DNA from: Paenibacillus silvisoli
GTDB lineage: Bacteria > Bacillota > Bacilli > Paenibacillales > Paenibacillaceae
NCBI RefSeq assembly: GCF_030866765.1
Contig: NZ_CP133017.1
Location: 97,501-161,500 of the forward strand
Length of the DNA: 64,000 nucleotides
Direction: 5' to 3'
Shown here in pieces: positions 1-10,750 of the stretch. Position numbers and translations under genes: made by a program. Each line of letters begins with the position of its first letter. The first letter of the stretch is position 1. The notes beneath the pieces were generated by a model. That model was not told the DNA's origin. It made no database searches and saw only the letters and a program-made list of their open reading frames with translations.

Positions 1-117
1 CCGCATCAGTCTTACGGAGCGGAACAGGTGAATAAGCAAATCCAAGCCGCTCGCGATCAGGGAATCAAAGAGTTCCTGCTGTGGAGCTCGAACTGCAAGT
101 ATGATTATCGTTCGTAA
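1..117 (+). CDS. C-terminal end of a putative glycoside hydrolase (DUF4015-like), 5' partial
   Basis: Only the last 38 codons are inside the window, in frame from base 1, ending at TAA 115-117. The tail reads ...QAARDQGIKEFLLWSSNCKYD.., which resembles the end of DUF4015-type putative glycosyl hydrolases, where a final beta-strand with a conserved LLW motif closes a TIM-barrel-like domain. The rest of the protein, including any catalytic residues, lies outside the window, so the family call rests on this short tail alone. It runs in the same direction as guaB. Confidence 0.5.
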   Translation, partial: PHQSYGAEQVNKQIQAARDQGIKEFLLWSSNCKYDYRS

Positions 118-147
118 TATGGACAAAATCACCCTGCTCGAGTTACC

Positions 148-176
148 TTGACAGCCCATGACCCCTCTGCTAATAT
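148..176 (+). promoter_or_regulatory. Probable sigma-A promoter of guaB
   Basis: TTGACA at 148-153 and TAATAT at 171-176 are separated by 17 bases, close to the housekeeping consensus. The leader of about 80 bases that follows contains a CGAGCT...AGCTCG hairpin (about 193-230) with an inner GGCCGTT/AACGGTC stem. No purine riboswitch core was recognised in it. Confidence 0.7.
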
Positions 177-237
177 TGCAATAATATCCGCGAGCTTGGC
201 CGTTATAACGGTCTTTTGAGCTCGTTTGTGGACGTAA

Positions 238-1719
<1,482 letters not shown>

Positions 1720-1768
1720 TCTAGCGGCACAGGGCTTTTTTTACGATAGAGAATGAACTAGGACTAAA

Positions 1769-1814
1769 GGCAGGAAGATGGTGACAAACACCGTTTTCCT
1801 GTCTTTCTTTTTTA
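1769..1814 (+). terminator. Rho-independent terminator after guaB
   Basis: A long imperfect hairpin (arms about 1769-1783 and 1789-1803, with a few G-U pairs) is followed by a T-rich tract. It sits between guaB and the dacA promoter. Confidence 0.8.
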
Positions 1815-1830
1815 GAAACGGCTAGCTTTG

Positions 1831-1839
1831 TGTTACAAT
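1831..1839 (+). promoter_or_regulatory. Extended -10 promoter of dacA
   Basis: TGTTACAAT combines a TGn extension with a TACAAT -10 box, 38 bases before the dacA start. The -35 region (about 1811-1816) is weak, as is common with extended -10 promoters. Confidence 0.5.
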
Positions 1840-1877
1840 ACTAGAGAGAATCGAATGATAGAAGAGGAGAGAAGACG

Positions 1878-3155
1878 TTGAAACCGAAAAAAGGATTGGT
1901 ACGCTTCGTACCGACCGTTTGCGCGACCGTTATTGCCATGATGCTTACCGTTAATTTAGGTTCCCACGCTGCTCAAGCCGCAGAGGCTACTCCAAACCCG
2001 CTAGGGATTGAGGCACGCGCTGCCGTTCTCATAGATGCGGATTCAGGCCAAATACTCTACGCGTTGGATGCGGATACCGCTTATCCGCCGGCAAGCATGA
2101 CGAAGCTGATGACGGAGTATCTCGTGCTGGAGGAAATTACGGCAGGCCGTTTGAAGCTCACCGATGTGGTCACGACTTCTAAGGAAGCCGCGGATATTCC
2201 GCCGGACGGCTCCGCGATCTATCTGGCTGAAGGCGACAAGCATACGGTCAAGGACCTGTACATGGCGATGGCCGTACAATCGGCGAATGATGCGACGATC
2301 GCGCTGGCCGATCATATCGGCGGGACGGAGCAGGGATTCGTGTCTAAAATGAACGAGACCGCACAGGCGCTCGGACTGAAATCGGCTCACTTCACAAGCG
2401 CGACGGGTCTGGCGGATACAACCGTCATTTCGGCTAGCGATCTGGCTAAATTCGCTGCTATTCTGGTGAAAAAGCACCCTGAATTTCTGGAATTCTCGAG
2501 CACGCCGAGCTATCGGTTCCGCGAGCGCGATAAGACCGAAATGATCAACTTGAACTGGATGCTCGAATCGAACAAAAGCGTGCCATCCTTCAAACAATAC
2601 GCGTATCCGGGCGTTGACGGGATGAAAACCGGTTATATCGGCGCGGCGGGCTACTGCTTTACAGGTACGGCTAAACGCGGCGATATGCGTTTGATCTCCG
2701 TTGTCATGAACACGAAGTCCAAAGGCGCGCGCTTCATCCAAACGGCGAAGCTGTTCGATTACGGCTTCGATAATTTTGAGAAAAAGACGATTGTCGCGCC
2801 GAAGTCGGTTGTAGAAACGGCAAAGACGGTCAAAATAAAGAAGGGTGTTTCCAAGGAAGTACCGATCATGACGGCATCGGACGTGACGTTCCTCGTGAAA
2901 AAAGGCGCAACGCCGACCGTTGAGCTGAAGAACGTAACAACGAAGGAAGATCTGGTAGCTCCGCTCGCGAGCGGCCAAGAAGTCGGATCCGCTACGTATG
3001 TATATAAAGATCCGGACACAGGCCAATCCCTTGAGAAAACCGTAAAGCTGATTACTTCCGAAGAAGTGAAGAAGGGCAGCTGGTGGCGCCTGATGTTCCG
3101 TTCGCTGGGCGGCTTTTTCTCGGGCTTGTTCAAAGGGATCGTCGATTTATTTTAA
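1878..3155 (+). CDS. dacA: D-alanyl-D-alanine carboxypeptidase (penicillin-binding protein 5 type)
   Basis: DacA removes the terminal D-Ala from peptidoglycan pentapeptides outside the membrane. The 425-residue protein has a signal peptide ending near AQAA (about residue 35). All three serine DD-peptidase motifs are present: SMTK at 73-76 with the catalytic Ser73, SAN at 134-136 and KTG at 249-251. A C-terminal beta domain and an amphipathic end (SLGGFFSGLFKGIVDLF), which would anchor it to the membrane face, follow. Translation starts at TTG 1878, with GAGGAGA at 1864-1870 as ribosome site. The order guaB-dacA-pdxS-pdxT-serS is the classic Bacillus arrangement near the origin. Confidence 0.96.
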   Translation: MKPKKGLVRFVPTVCATVIAMMLTVNLGSHAAQAAEATPNPLGIEARAAVLIDADSGQILYALDADTAYPPASMTKLMTEYLVLEEITAGRLKLTDVVTTSKEAADIPPDGSAIYLAEGDKHTVKDLYMAMAVQSANDATIALADHIGGTEQGFVSKMNETAQALGLKSAHFTSATGLADTTVISASDLAKFAAILVKKHPEFLEFSSTPSYRFRERDKTEMINLNWMLESNKSVPSFKQYAYPGVDGMKTGYIGAAGYCFTGTAKRGDMRLISVVMNTKSKGARFIQTAKLFDYGFDNFEKKTIVAPKSVVETAKTVKIKKGVSKEVPIMTASDVTFLVKKGATPTVELKNVTTKEDLVAPLASGQEVGSATYVYKDPDTGQSLEKTVKLITSEEVKKGSWWRLMFRSLGGFFSGLFKGIVDLF

Positions 3156-3201
3156 GCGCTGAACGGTCGGAATAGGCAACTAATTTACTCTGAATTGATG
3201 G

Positions 3202-3230
3202 TTGTCGATTTTTCTTCTATGTTGTAAAAT
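3202..3230 (+). promoter_or_regulatory. Probable promoter of pdxST
   Basis: TTGTCG (3202-3207) and TAAAAT (3225-3230) are spaced by 17 bases, about 80 bases before the pdxS start. Confidence 0.55.
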
Positions 3231-3309
3231 TATTGGTTAGAACTAGCTAGTCCGGAACGATTCATATTCACGGATGACAGTGCAAAAACTTTTGGGAGGA
3301 TTCACGAAC

Positions 3310-4194
3310 ATGATGGAAACAGGAACTTCGCGCGTAAAACGCGGTATGGCTGAAATGCAAAAAGGCGGCGTCATTATGGACGTTATGAACGCCGAGCAAG
3401 CGAAAATCGCTGAAGCGGCTGGCGCAACGGCTGTTATGGCTCTTGAGCGCGTACCTTCCGATATTCGTGCGGCAGGCGGCGTAGCCCGTATGGCTGACCC
3501 GACGATTTTGGAAGAAGTAATGAAGGTTGTATCGATCCCGGTCATGGCGAAAGCCCGTATCGGTCACTATGTGGAAGCGCGCGTATTGGAAGCATTGGGC
3601 GCGGACTACATCGACGAGAGCGAAGTGCTTACGCCGGCTGACGAAGTGTTCCACATCAGCAAGCGCGATTTCACTGTTCCGTTCGTGTGCGGCGCGAAAG
3701 ATCTTGGCGAAGCGCTTCGCCGTATTCAAGAGGGCGCAGCTATGCTTCGCACGAAAGGCGAGCCTGGAACGGGCAACATCGTCGAAGCGGTTCGTCATAT
3801 GCGTTTGATCACGGGCCAAATCCGCAAAGTGCAGAACTTGTCGAAGGACGAGCTGTACCATGAAGCGAAGAACCTTGGCGTACCTTACGATCTGCTGCTT
3901 AACGTTCACGAAACAGGCAAGCTGCCGGTTGTTAACTTTGCGGCAGGCGGCGTAGCAACGCCTTCCGACGCGGCACTGATGATGCACCTTGGCGCTGACG
4001 GCGTATTCGTAGGCTCCGGTATCTTCAAGTCCGAGTACCCGGAGAAGTTTGCGCGTGCCATCGTTGAAGCTACGACGCACTACACTGACTACAAGCTGAT
4101 CGCGGAAGTGTCCAAAAACCTGGGCACGCCGATGAAAGGCATTGAAATTTCGAAGCTGAGCGCTTCCGAGCGCATGCAGGACCGCGGCTTCTAA
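3310..4194 (+). CDS. pdxS: Pyridoxal 5'-phosphate synthase, synthase subunit PdxS
   Basis: PdxS condenses ribose 5-phosphate, glyceraldehyde 3-phosphate and ammonia from PdxT into pyridoxal 5'-phosphate, as a dodecameric TIM barrel. The 294-residue product matches the family almost end to end: [13 protein letters not shown] near the N terminus, the lysine-containing AKARIG loop, [19 protein letters not shown] and [17 protein letters not shown] phosphate-binding segments. The ATG at 3310 was chosen because GGGAGGA at 3294-3300 is correctly spaced. A further ATG at 3313 would shorten it by one residue, and longer in-frame starts lack a ribosome site. pdxT follows after 23 bases, forming an operon. 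Confidence 0.97.
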   Translation: MMETGTSRVKRGMAEMQKGGVIMDVMNAEQAKIAEAAGATAVMALERVPSDIRAAGGVARMADPTILEEVMKVVSIPVMAKARIGHYVEARVLEALGADYIDESEVLTPADEVFHISKRDFTVPFVCGAKDLGEALRRIQEGAAMLRTKGEPGTGNIVEAVRHMRLITGQIRKVQNLSKDELYHEAKNLGVPYDLLLNVHETGKLPVVNFAAGGVATPSDAALMMHLGADGVFVGSGIFKSEYPEKFARAIVEATTHYTDYKLIAEVSKNLGTPMKGIEISKLSASERMQDRGF

Positions 4195-4217
4195 TTTCGG
4201 AAAGAAGGCATGAACCG

Positions 4218-4805
4218 ATGAAGATTGGTGTACTGGCGCTTCAGGGCGCCGTTGCGGAACATATACGAAGCATCGAAGCGGCCGGCGGCGAAGGCGTCGC
4301 GGTGAAACGGACGGAGCAGCTGCAGGAGCTGGACGGCTTGATCATTCCCGGCGGCGAGAGCACGACGATCGGCAAGCTGATGCGCAAGTACGGCTTTATC
4401 GACGCGGTCCGCGATTTCTCGGCGCAAGGTAAACCGATCTTCGGCACCTGCGCGGGCTTGATCGTGCTGGCCGACCGCATTGAAGGTCAAGAGGATGCGC
4501 ATTTGCAGCTGATGGACATGACCGTCGCCCGCAACGCATTCGGCCGTCAACGCGAAAGCTTCGAGACGGACTTGGACATTAAAGGCATTAATGAACCGGT
4601 GCGTGCGGTCTTCATCCGCGCGCCGCTCATTAAAGAAGTATCGCCGAGCGTGGACGTGCTGTCGACGTACAACGGCGAAATCGTAACGGCCCGTCAAGGT
4701 CATTTGCTGGCCTCGTCGTATCATCCGGAGCTGACGGACGATTACCGTCTGCACGCTTATTTCCTCGATATGGCGAAGGAAGCGGCCGCTGCGGCAAAAG
4801 CATAA
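4218..4805 (+). CDS. pdxT: Pyridoxal 5'-phosphate synthase, glutaminase subunit PdxT
   Basis: PdxT hydrolyses glutamine and channels ammonia to PdxS. The 195-residue class I glutamine amidotransferase shows the PGGESTT oxyanion segment at about 44-50, the nucleophile in GTCAG (Cys78), and the His169/Glu171 pair in YHPEL. It is directly downstream of pdxS, with AAAGAAGG as ribosome site, and is followed by a strong terminator, so pdxST forms a two-gene operon. Confidence 0.97.
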   Translation: MKIGVLALQGAVAEHIRSIEAAGGEGVAVKRTEQLQELDGLIIPGGESTTIGKLMRKYGFIDAVRDFSAQGKPIFGTCAGLIVLADRIEGQEDAHLQLMDMTVARNAFGRQRESFETDLDIKGINEPVRAVFIRAPLIKEVSPSVDVLSTYNGEIVTARQGHLLASSYHPELTDDYRLHAYFLDMAKEAAAAAKA

Positions 4806-4811
4806 GAGGCG

Positions 4812-4838
4812 AAAGACTGCGGAATCGCAGTCTTTTTG
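4812..4838 (+). terminator. Terminator after pdxT
   Basis: A perfect 10-bp stem (AAAGACTGCG / CGCAGTCTTT) with a GAAT loop is followed by T residues. Confidence 0.9.
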
Positions 4839-4923
4839 CCGTTTGGGCCATTCTTCGGTGCTTCGCTGCGTACGAAAGCCGCGAGAATCGGCAATACTTA
4901 AAGAAAAGAGAGGGGATCCATTC

Positions 4924-6204
4924 GTGTTAGATGTGAAATTGATGCGTAACGATTACGCTAAAGTAGAGCAAGCGCTGAAAAACCGCGGTAAATCGCTGGA
5001 TCTGATCGCAGGCTTCCCTGCATTGGACGGCAAATGGCGCGATATGCTGCAGGAGACGGAGCAGCTGAAAAACCGCCGCAACACCGTTTCCCAGGAAGTA
5101 GCAAGGCTGAAGAAGAGCGGCGGAGACGCAGAAGCTCTTATTCTGGAAATGCGCGAGGTTGGCGACCGCATTAAGGTGCTCGACGAGGAGATCCGCAAGG
5201 TCGAGGCGGAAACCGCGGAGCTGATGCTGTCGATCCCGAACGTGCCGAATGAATCGGTACCGGTCGGCGCTTCGGAAGAGGACAATGTGGAAATTCGCCG
5301 TCACGGCGAAGTGCCGGCATTCTCGTTTGAGCCAAAGGCGCATTTTGAGCTGGCGCAGGATTTGGGCATTCTGGATTTCGAACGCGCGGCGAAGGTAACC
5401 GGTTCGCGTTTCGTGTTCTACCGCGGTCTTGGCGCTCGTCTGGAGCGCGCACTGATCAACTTCATGATGGATCTACATAGCGACGAGCATGGCTACGAGG
5501 AAATGCTGCCGCCTTATATCGTCAACCGCGACAGCTTGATCGGTACCGGCCAACTGCCGAAATTCGAAGAAGACCTCTTCAAGGTTGCGGATACGGAGTA
5601 TTACCTGATCCCGACGGCGGAAGTGCCGGTTACGAACGTGCACCGCGAGGAGATTTTGTCGGCGGACGAGCTGCCGAAGAATTTCGTTGCGTACAGTGCA
5701 TGCTTCCGTTCGGAAGCGGGCTCTGCCGGCCGCGATACGCGCGGACTGATCCGCCAGCACCAGTTCAACAAGATTGAGCTCGTGAAGCTGGTGAAGCCGG
5801 AGGACTCGTATGCCGAGCTGGAGAAGCTGACGGCTAACGCGGAGAAGGTGCTGCAGCTGCTAGGCCTGCCATACCGCGTTCTGACGCTCTGCACGGGCGA
5901 TATGGGCTTCACGTCGGCGAAGACGTACGACCTTGAGGTATGGATTCCAAGCGGCGGCACGTACCGCGAAATTTCCTCGTGCTCGAACTTCGAGGACTTC
6001 CAAGCGCGCCGCGCCAATATCCGTTTCCGTCCGGAAGCGAAGGCGAAGCCGGAGTTCGTGCACACGCTCAACGGTTCCGGTCTCGCGGTAGGCCGTACCG
6101 TCGCGGCGATTCTCGAGAACTTCCAGCAAGCGGACGGCACGGTTGTCGTACCTAAGGTGCTTCGTCCATACATGGGCGGCCTCGAAGTGATCGCACCGCG
6201 CTAG
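4924..6204 (+). CDS. serS: Seryl-tRNA synthetase
   Basis: SerS charges tRNA-Ser with serine. The 426-residue class II synthetase has the N-terminal tRNA-binding coiled coil (about residues 30-100). Motif 2 lies around [15 protein letters not shown] and motif 3 around [16 protein letters not shown]. The GTG at 4924 was chosen because AGAGAGGGGA at 4907-4916 precedes it and the protein begins [11 protein letters not shown], as in Bacillus SerS (MLDTK..). Only about 85 bases separate it from the pdxT terminator, which leaves no room for a T-box leader of the kind that controls serS in many Bacillus. A tRNA-Ser gene follows 87 bases downstream. Confidence 0.96.
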   Translation: MLDVKLMRNDYAKVEQALKNRGKSLDLIAGFPALDGKWRDMLQETEQLKNRRNTVSQEVARLKKSGGDAEALILEMREVGDRIKVLDEEIRKVEAETAELMLSIPNVPNESVPVGASEEDNVEIRRHGEVPAFSFEPKAHFELAQDLGILDFERAAKVTGSRFVFYRGLGARLERALINFMMDLHSDEHGYEEMLPPYIVNRDSLIGTGQLPKFEEDLFKVADTEYYLIPTAEVPVTNVHREEILSADELPKNFVAYSACFRSEAGSAGRDTRGLIRQHQFNKIELVKLVKPEDSYAELEKLTANAEKVLQLLGLPYRVLTLCTGDMGFTSAKTYDLEVWIPSGGTYREISSCSNFEDFQARRANIRFRPEAKAKPEFVHTLNGSGLAVGRTVAAILENFQQADGTVVVPKVLRPYMGGLEVIAPR

Positions 6205-6291
6205 TAGGGATGCTTTTTAACCACAGGGGGAATTTGGAGTTGCGGTTCCGAATTCCTCTGTGGTACAATCAATCCTGTGTCACTTTTATAT

Positions 6292-6380
6292 GGAGAGATA
6301 CCGAAGCGGTCATAACGGGGCGGTCTTGAAAACCGTTAGGGTGCAAGCCCACGTGGGTTCGAATCCCACTCTCTCCGCCA
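6292..6380 (+). tRNA. tRNA-Ser (anticodon UGA)
   Basis: The acceptor arms GGAGAGA (6292-6298) and TCTCTCC pair, and GCCA is encoded at the 3' end. The anticodon loop CTTGAAA carries TGA at 6327-6329. The long variable arm (roughly 6335-6352) is typical of serine tRNAs, as is the T-loop GGTTCGAATCC. It lies directly downstream of serS, as in Bacillus. Confidence 0.96.
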
Positions 6381-6399
6381 TTTCATCTACCGAATACAT

Positions 6400-6433
6400 A
6401 GCGCTCAAGCGATTACTCGCTTGGGCGCTTTTT
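6400..6433 (+). terminator. Terminator after tRNA-Ser
   Basis: A 12-bp stem (AGCGCTCAAGCG / CGCTTGGGCGCT, one G-U pair) with an ATTACT loop is followed by TTTTT. Confidence 0.9.
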
Positions 6434-6509
6434 GCATGGTCCGACGCCCCTCAAAGCCGCATAAAAAAGCCTTCCGAGCCGCATATTATCGGCATGGAGG
6501 TGGTAAGCG

Positions 6510-6857
6510 ATGAGCAAACACGACGAGTTGTCGATTGATCAACAGCAGCTGACGGCGGCCTGGCAGCAGACGCTGCCGACGACGCTCAACAGTGCCGATC
6601 GGGCCGAGGTGCTGCCGGATGAGGCGGATCCTAACGCTCTGCGCGTCACGATTCATACGGCTGGACACCAAATGTATTCGTTCGATTTTAAGGTGGCCTA
6701 TATGGACAGCCGAGAAGTGAACACGACTTTAATCGACGTGGAGAAAGACGGCCGCACGGTAGACGAGCGCACCGACATCATTCAGCAGCTCGTGGCAGAC
6801 AATACACGTCATATTCATGAGTGCGCGCAAGCGCTGCACGGGTTGACGCATGCTTAG
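6510..6857 (+). CDS. Conserved small protein of unknown function (115 aa)
   Basis: The start at ATG 6510 is supported by GGAGGTGG at 6495-6502. The protein is soluble and acidic, with no signal peptide or membrane segment. It has an alternating beta pattern in the middle (ALRVTIHTAGHQMYSFDFKVAYMD) and a C-terminal helix rich in His and Gln. I do not recognise a family. It is the first of three short same-direction genes (6510, 6922, 7130), of which the third is a spore protein. A spore or stress role is therefore possible, but only by association. Confidence 0.7.
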   Translation: MSKHDELSIDQQQLTAAWQQTLPTTLNSADRAEVLPDEADPNALRVTIHTAGHQMYSFDFKVAYMDSREVNTTLIDVEKDGRTVDERTDIIQQLVADNTRHIHECAQALHGLTHA

Positions 6858-6921
6858 CGGAGGTGGAGCTTAGAGCACCCGGCAAAGACTGTACGCAAAG
6901 CGAAAGGCAGGAGATCAGGCG

Positions 6922-7098
6922 ATGACGAAGGTTAAAGGAACGGCGGATAAAAACTTGAGCAACGTCGTAGAGGATCTGGACAAAAACCCGGTGAACAGCC
7001 ATCATGCGCAGCAGCTGCAGCAGGATACGAACGATCGCCGCCATCAGGATCAGATGAATCACGACGAGCCGACAGATCTATTCCATTCCCGGAGCTAG
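6922..7098 (+). CDS. Small hydrophilic protein (58 aa), possibly spore-related
   Basis: ATG 6922 follows GGCAGGAG at about 6907-6913. The 58-residue product is very hydrophilic and rich in Asn, Asp, Gln and His, with no hydrophobic stretch. It lies 64 bases after the 115-aa gene and 31 bases before the SspP-like gene, all in one direction, so co-transcription is likely. Its composition resembles small spore proteins, but I recognise no named family. It could be a spore-core protein or an unrelated small gene. Confidence 0.6.
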   Translation: MTKVKGTADKNLSNVVEDLDKNPVNSHHAQQLQQDTNDRRHQDQMNHDEPTDLFHSRS

Positions 7099-7129
7099 TC
7101 CGGATTTCTAAATAGCGAGGTGCTTCGAT

Positions 7130-7291
7130 ATGACGAATGGCAAATCTCATGCAGTTCCCGTGCCTAACCCGTACGAGAACAACAGCTCCAAGTCGCGTTC
7201 GAACGAATCTCATCAGCAGGAGCCGCTGAGCGGTTCGAAGAAGACCAAGCAGGCCAATCATGTGAGCCACAACAACCGTGCAGGCAACTAG
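7130..7291 (+). CDS. sspP: Small acid-soluble spore protein, SspP type (53 aa)
   Basis: The C-terminal half, EPLSGSKKTKQANHVSHNN.., closely follows the SspP (formerly CotL) signature of Bacillus, which contains PEPLSGSKKVKNRNH. SspP is a minor spore-core protein made in the forespore. ATG 7130 is preceded by GCGAGGTG at about 7115-7122. It is the last gene of a run of three small genes and is followed by a strong terminator. The N-terminal half is variable, as expected for this family. Confidence 0.75.
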   Translation: MTNGKSHAVPVPNPYENNSSKSRSNESHQQEPLSGSKKTKQANHVSHNNRAGN

Positions 7292-7311
7292 CACTATTAG
7301 TCCGTAAATAC

Positions 7312-7355
7312 AGCCCTCTGGAACCGGAGCGATCTTCGGCGAAAGAGGGCTTTTT
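7312..7355 (+). terminator. Terminator after the sspP-like gene
   Basis: AGCCCTCT at 7312-7319 pairs with AGAGGGCT at 7344-7351, with an inner CCGGAG/CTTCGG stem, and is followed by T residues. Confidence 0.85.
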
Positions 7356-7449
7356 ACATAAGGGGATGGCATCAATTTTACCTTTTCGGATGGGGAGGCG
7401 ATGGGGTAAAATTGAAGGTGCTCATGATTAAGAGAGGAGTTCTGAACGG

Positions 7450-8589
7450 ATGAACATATTCAAACGGGGAACGGCATTGCTGCTCGTGGCATCGCTCGCG
7501 GTGCTTGCGGGTTGCAGCTCGGCAAGCTCGCCGAAAGAGGCGATCATGGATGCCATGGCGAAGAATCAGGAAGCGACAAGCATGACATATAAGGGCACGC
7601 TAACGATTGACGATTTTGCGCTTCCGCCAGCGGCGGTGTTAGGTGCTGAAGGGGCTGCCTCTGCGGACGGGGGCGGCGGCGTGAATCCATCGGCGGCGGT
7701 GACGTCGATGATGTTTGCTTTCTTGAAGGGCGCGGTAATCAACGTGCACGGGGCGGTTCAGAAGTCGCCGCAGCGCGCGGAGCTCACGATGGATATTGCG
7801 CTCGGCAGCGGCGACGTGAAGCTGAATTTGTCGGTCCCGATGATCATCACGGAGGACAAGACCTGGATCAAGGTGCCGCAAATTCCGGGGCTGCCGCTGC
7901 CGGAGACGATTGCGGGCAAGTTCGTGGAGATCGACATGAAGAAGCTGGAGCAGGAGCAAGGCACAGCTGGGGTCGCGGAGACGCCTCAGATCGGTCAGGA
8001 GCTTCTTCAGGCGCTGTTGGGCAGCCTGGACGAGAAGACCTTCTACAGCGAGCCTGACGCGGCTGACGTGAAAGGGCTGGCTGCCGATCAGAAGGTCGAT
8101 CAGCTCGTTCGTTTCTCCATTAACGAGAGCAACGTCGAGGACGCATGGACCGCGATTATGGAGAAGGCGGCGCCGCAGGTCATCGATATTCTGCTGAAGA
8201 ACGAAGCGTATGCGAAGGCGTTGAAGCTGTCTAAGGCGGATTTGGAGGCGGCGAAGAAAGAGCTTGCGGACAAGCAGAAGGACGGAAAACTGCAAGCGGC
8301 TGTCGATGAAATGAAGAAGTCGGTCAAGATTCATCAGCTCGACGTCACAGGCGGCATTACCGATGATTACTTGACGTATGAAGGCGTGGATGTAAACGTG
8401 GAGTCGGCGGATACCGCTGCTGCGCAGGGCATGAAGTTCGGGATGCATTTCGATCTTTCCTTGGCTGATATTAATAAAGACGTGAAGTTCGAGTATGAGC
8501 TGCCGACGGATGCGGTGCCTGTGGAGAAGCTCCAGGACATGCTGGGCCTGGGCTTGCCGGGCATGGGCGGCGCTGCCGGAACTGAATAA
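7450..8589 (+). CDS. Lipoprotein of unknown function (379 aa)
   Basis: The N terminus has basic residues, a hydrophobic core and the lipobox LAGC with Cys22, so it should be lipid-anchored on the outer face of the membrane. The mature part alternates beta strands and helices and contains an Ala/Gly-rich insertion (about residues 60-80) and a long Lys/Glu-rich helix (about 255-285). The fold could resemble LppX/LolA-type lipid-binding lipoproteins, but this is a guess from composition. It is preceded by a GAGAGGAG ribosome site, has its own terminator, and stands alone between the spore genes and a stalk-domain protein. Confidence 0.8.
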   Translation: MNIFKRGTALLLVASLAVLAGCSSASSPKEAIMDAMAKNQEATSMTYKGTLTIDDFALPPAAVLGAEGAASADGGGGVNPSAAVTSMMFAFLKGAVINVHGAVQKSPQRAELTMDIALGSGDVKLNLSVPMIITEDKTWIKVPQIPGLPLPETIAGKFVEIDMKKLEQEQGTAGVAETPQIGQELLQALLGSLDEKTFYSEPDAADVKGLAADQKVDQLVRFSINESNVEDAWTAIMEKAAPQVIDILLKNEAYAKALKLSKADLEAAKKELADKQKDGKLQAAVDEMKKSVKIHQLDVTGGITDDYLTYEGVDVNVESADTAAAQGMKFGMHFDLSLADINKDVKFEYELPTDAVPVEKLQDMLGLGLPGMGGAAGTE

Positions 8590-8599
8590 TTGCTGGAGG

Positions 8600-8636
8600 G
8601 CCCCTAACAAGATGCGTATGTTGTTGGGGCTTTTTT
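8600..8636 (+). terminator. Terminator after the lipoprotein gene
   Basis: GCCCCTAACAA pairs with TTGTTGGGGC, with one bulge, and is followed by TTTTTT. Confidence 0.85.
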
Positions 8637-8738
8637 GCTCTTTAGCTCTTGTTAAGGGTAAACGTGCCTGTCCTCCCGCATAGGATGAACTACGGAACAC
8701 CAAATTCGGGCCGCGGCCTAAGAAAAGAGTGTGAAGCG

Positions 8739-9341
8739 ATGAAGAGCTTGCGTGGAATTCGCGGATTCATTGTCGGTCTCCTGAGCGGCAGCATGCTGAT
8801 GCTGGCCATGCCGACGATGGCGGCGACAGTGAAGCAATTTGTGCTGGGCGAAGCGGCGTATCCTATTGAGGTGAACGGCTCGACCTACGAGAGCGATCAG
8901 CTGCCGGTGATGAACTATAAAGGCAGCACGTATGTGCCGCTGCGGGCGGTAGGCGATCTGCTCGGCGCAACCGTCGGCTGGGATAGCGCGCAGAGAAAGG
9001 TCATCATTACGTATGGCGGCGGAGGTCCGATCCAGAACAACGCGTTCCGCAACGTGCAGATTACGGGGAGCGGGGGAAAATATACGGTAACGGGCGAGGG
9101 CCGAGTCTTCGAAGCGATAATGAGCTATGCCGTAGAGGACGGGCACAATTACTTACTGGAGAAGAACTACATGCTGCCCGAAGGCGCGCCGGCTTGGTCG
9201 GCTTTCAAGCTGGATATCTCGATCCCGGCCAATAAGCTGCCGAAGAACGGCACGTTGATGCTGCAGCTATTCGAGTACAGCGCGAAGGACGGCAGCAAGG
9301 TGAATATTTTGAACATCCCGCTGGAGACATTTATGGAATAA
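8739..9341 (+). CDS. Secreted protein with copper-amine-oxidase N-terminal (stalk) domain and Gmad2-like domain
   Basis: The ATG at 8739 gives a clean signal peptide (about residues 1-28, ending near TMAA). Earlier in-frame starts would place it inside a non-signal extension. Residues 35-90 form a stalk domain of the copper-amine-oxidase N-terminal type, with PIEVNG..., YVPLRAVGDLLGATVGWD and KVIITY. This module is very common in secreted Paenibacillus proteins and does not imply oxidase activity. The remaining 100 residues (FRNVQITG...VTGEGRVFEA...) look like a Gmad2/immunoglobulin-like beta domain. A wall or spore-associated role is plausible, but the exact function is unknown. Confidence 0.78.
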   Translation: MKSLRGIRGFIVGLLSGSMLMLAMPTMAATVKQFVLGEAAYPIEVNGSTYESDQLPVMNYKGSTYVPLRAVGDLLGATVGWDSAQRKVIITYGGGGPIQNNAFRNVQITGSGGKYTVTGEGRVFEAIMSYAVEDGHNYLLEKNYMLPEGAPAWSAFKLDISIPANKLPKNGTLMLQLFEYSAKDGSKVNILNIPLETFME

Positions 9342-9388
9342 TAAGTTTTCAACATGTGGATAAGTGTTCGAGAGCGATATGCAGGTAC

Positions 9389-9418
9389 AAAAAATCTCCT
9401 ACGGGTATCCGTAGGAGA
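9389..9418 (-). terminator. Terminator of the minus-strand tRNA-Arg
   Basis: On the minus strand a perfect 10-bp stem (9395-9404 with 9409-9418, GTAT/ATAC loop) is followed by TTTTTT. It lies 18 bases beyond the CCA end of the tRNA. Confidence 0.85.
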
Positions 9419-9435
9419 CTGTTGTTTATGAGAAC

Positions 9436-9512
9436 TGGCGCGCCCGATACGATTCGAACGTACGACCTGCAGTTTAGGAAACTGTCGCTCTATCCTGCTG
9501 AGCTACGGGCGC
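9436..9512 (-). tRNA. tRNA-Arg (anticodon CCU)
   Basis: Read on the minus strand, acceptor arms GCGCCCG and CGGGCGC pair and CCA is encoded. The anticodon loop TTCCTAA carries CCT (plus-strand AGG at 9476-9478), decoding AGG. D-loop AGCAGGA and T-loop TTCGAAT are typical. The outermost anticodon-stem pair appears to be an A-C mismatch, which is tolerated. It is transcribed against all neighbouring genes. Confidence 0.95.
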
Positions 9513-9629
9513 GCGGTAAGGATAATAATAGCATGAACCCCATTTAGCGTGCAAGCAAGGAAATTAGTCCCGATTTCGTCGAAAAATAGTGGGAGTATAG
9601 TCCTTAAACGCTAAATAATTGAAGAACAG

Positions 9630-9668
9630 TGTCGAAATATTAAGCGAATACATGGAAAAGTGTCGACA
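9630..9668 (+). promoter_or_regulatory. Candidate Spo0A (0A-box) sites upstream of the Spo0E-like gene
   Basis: TGTCGAA at 9630-9636 matches the 0A-box consensus and TGTCGACA at 9661-9668 is a palindromic near-match. A TATAAT at 9700-9705 could be the -10 box of the Spo0E-like gene at 9755. The 7-base motif is short enough to occur by chance, so this is suggestive only. Confidence 0.35.
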
Positions 9669-9754
9669 AGTTTTTACAAACATAGTAGCTTCCACCGTTT
9701 ATAATGAATTTGTTACCATGTGTAACGATTCGATGGGATAGGAGACCGGGCTTC

Positions 9755-10735
<981 letters not shown>

Positions 10736-10750
10736 GGGTGCGTTAAAAGG

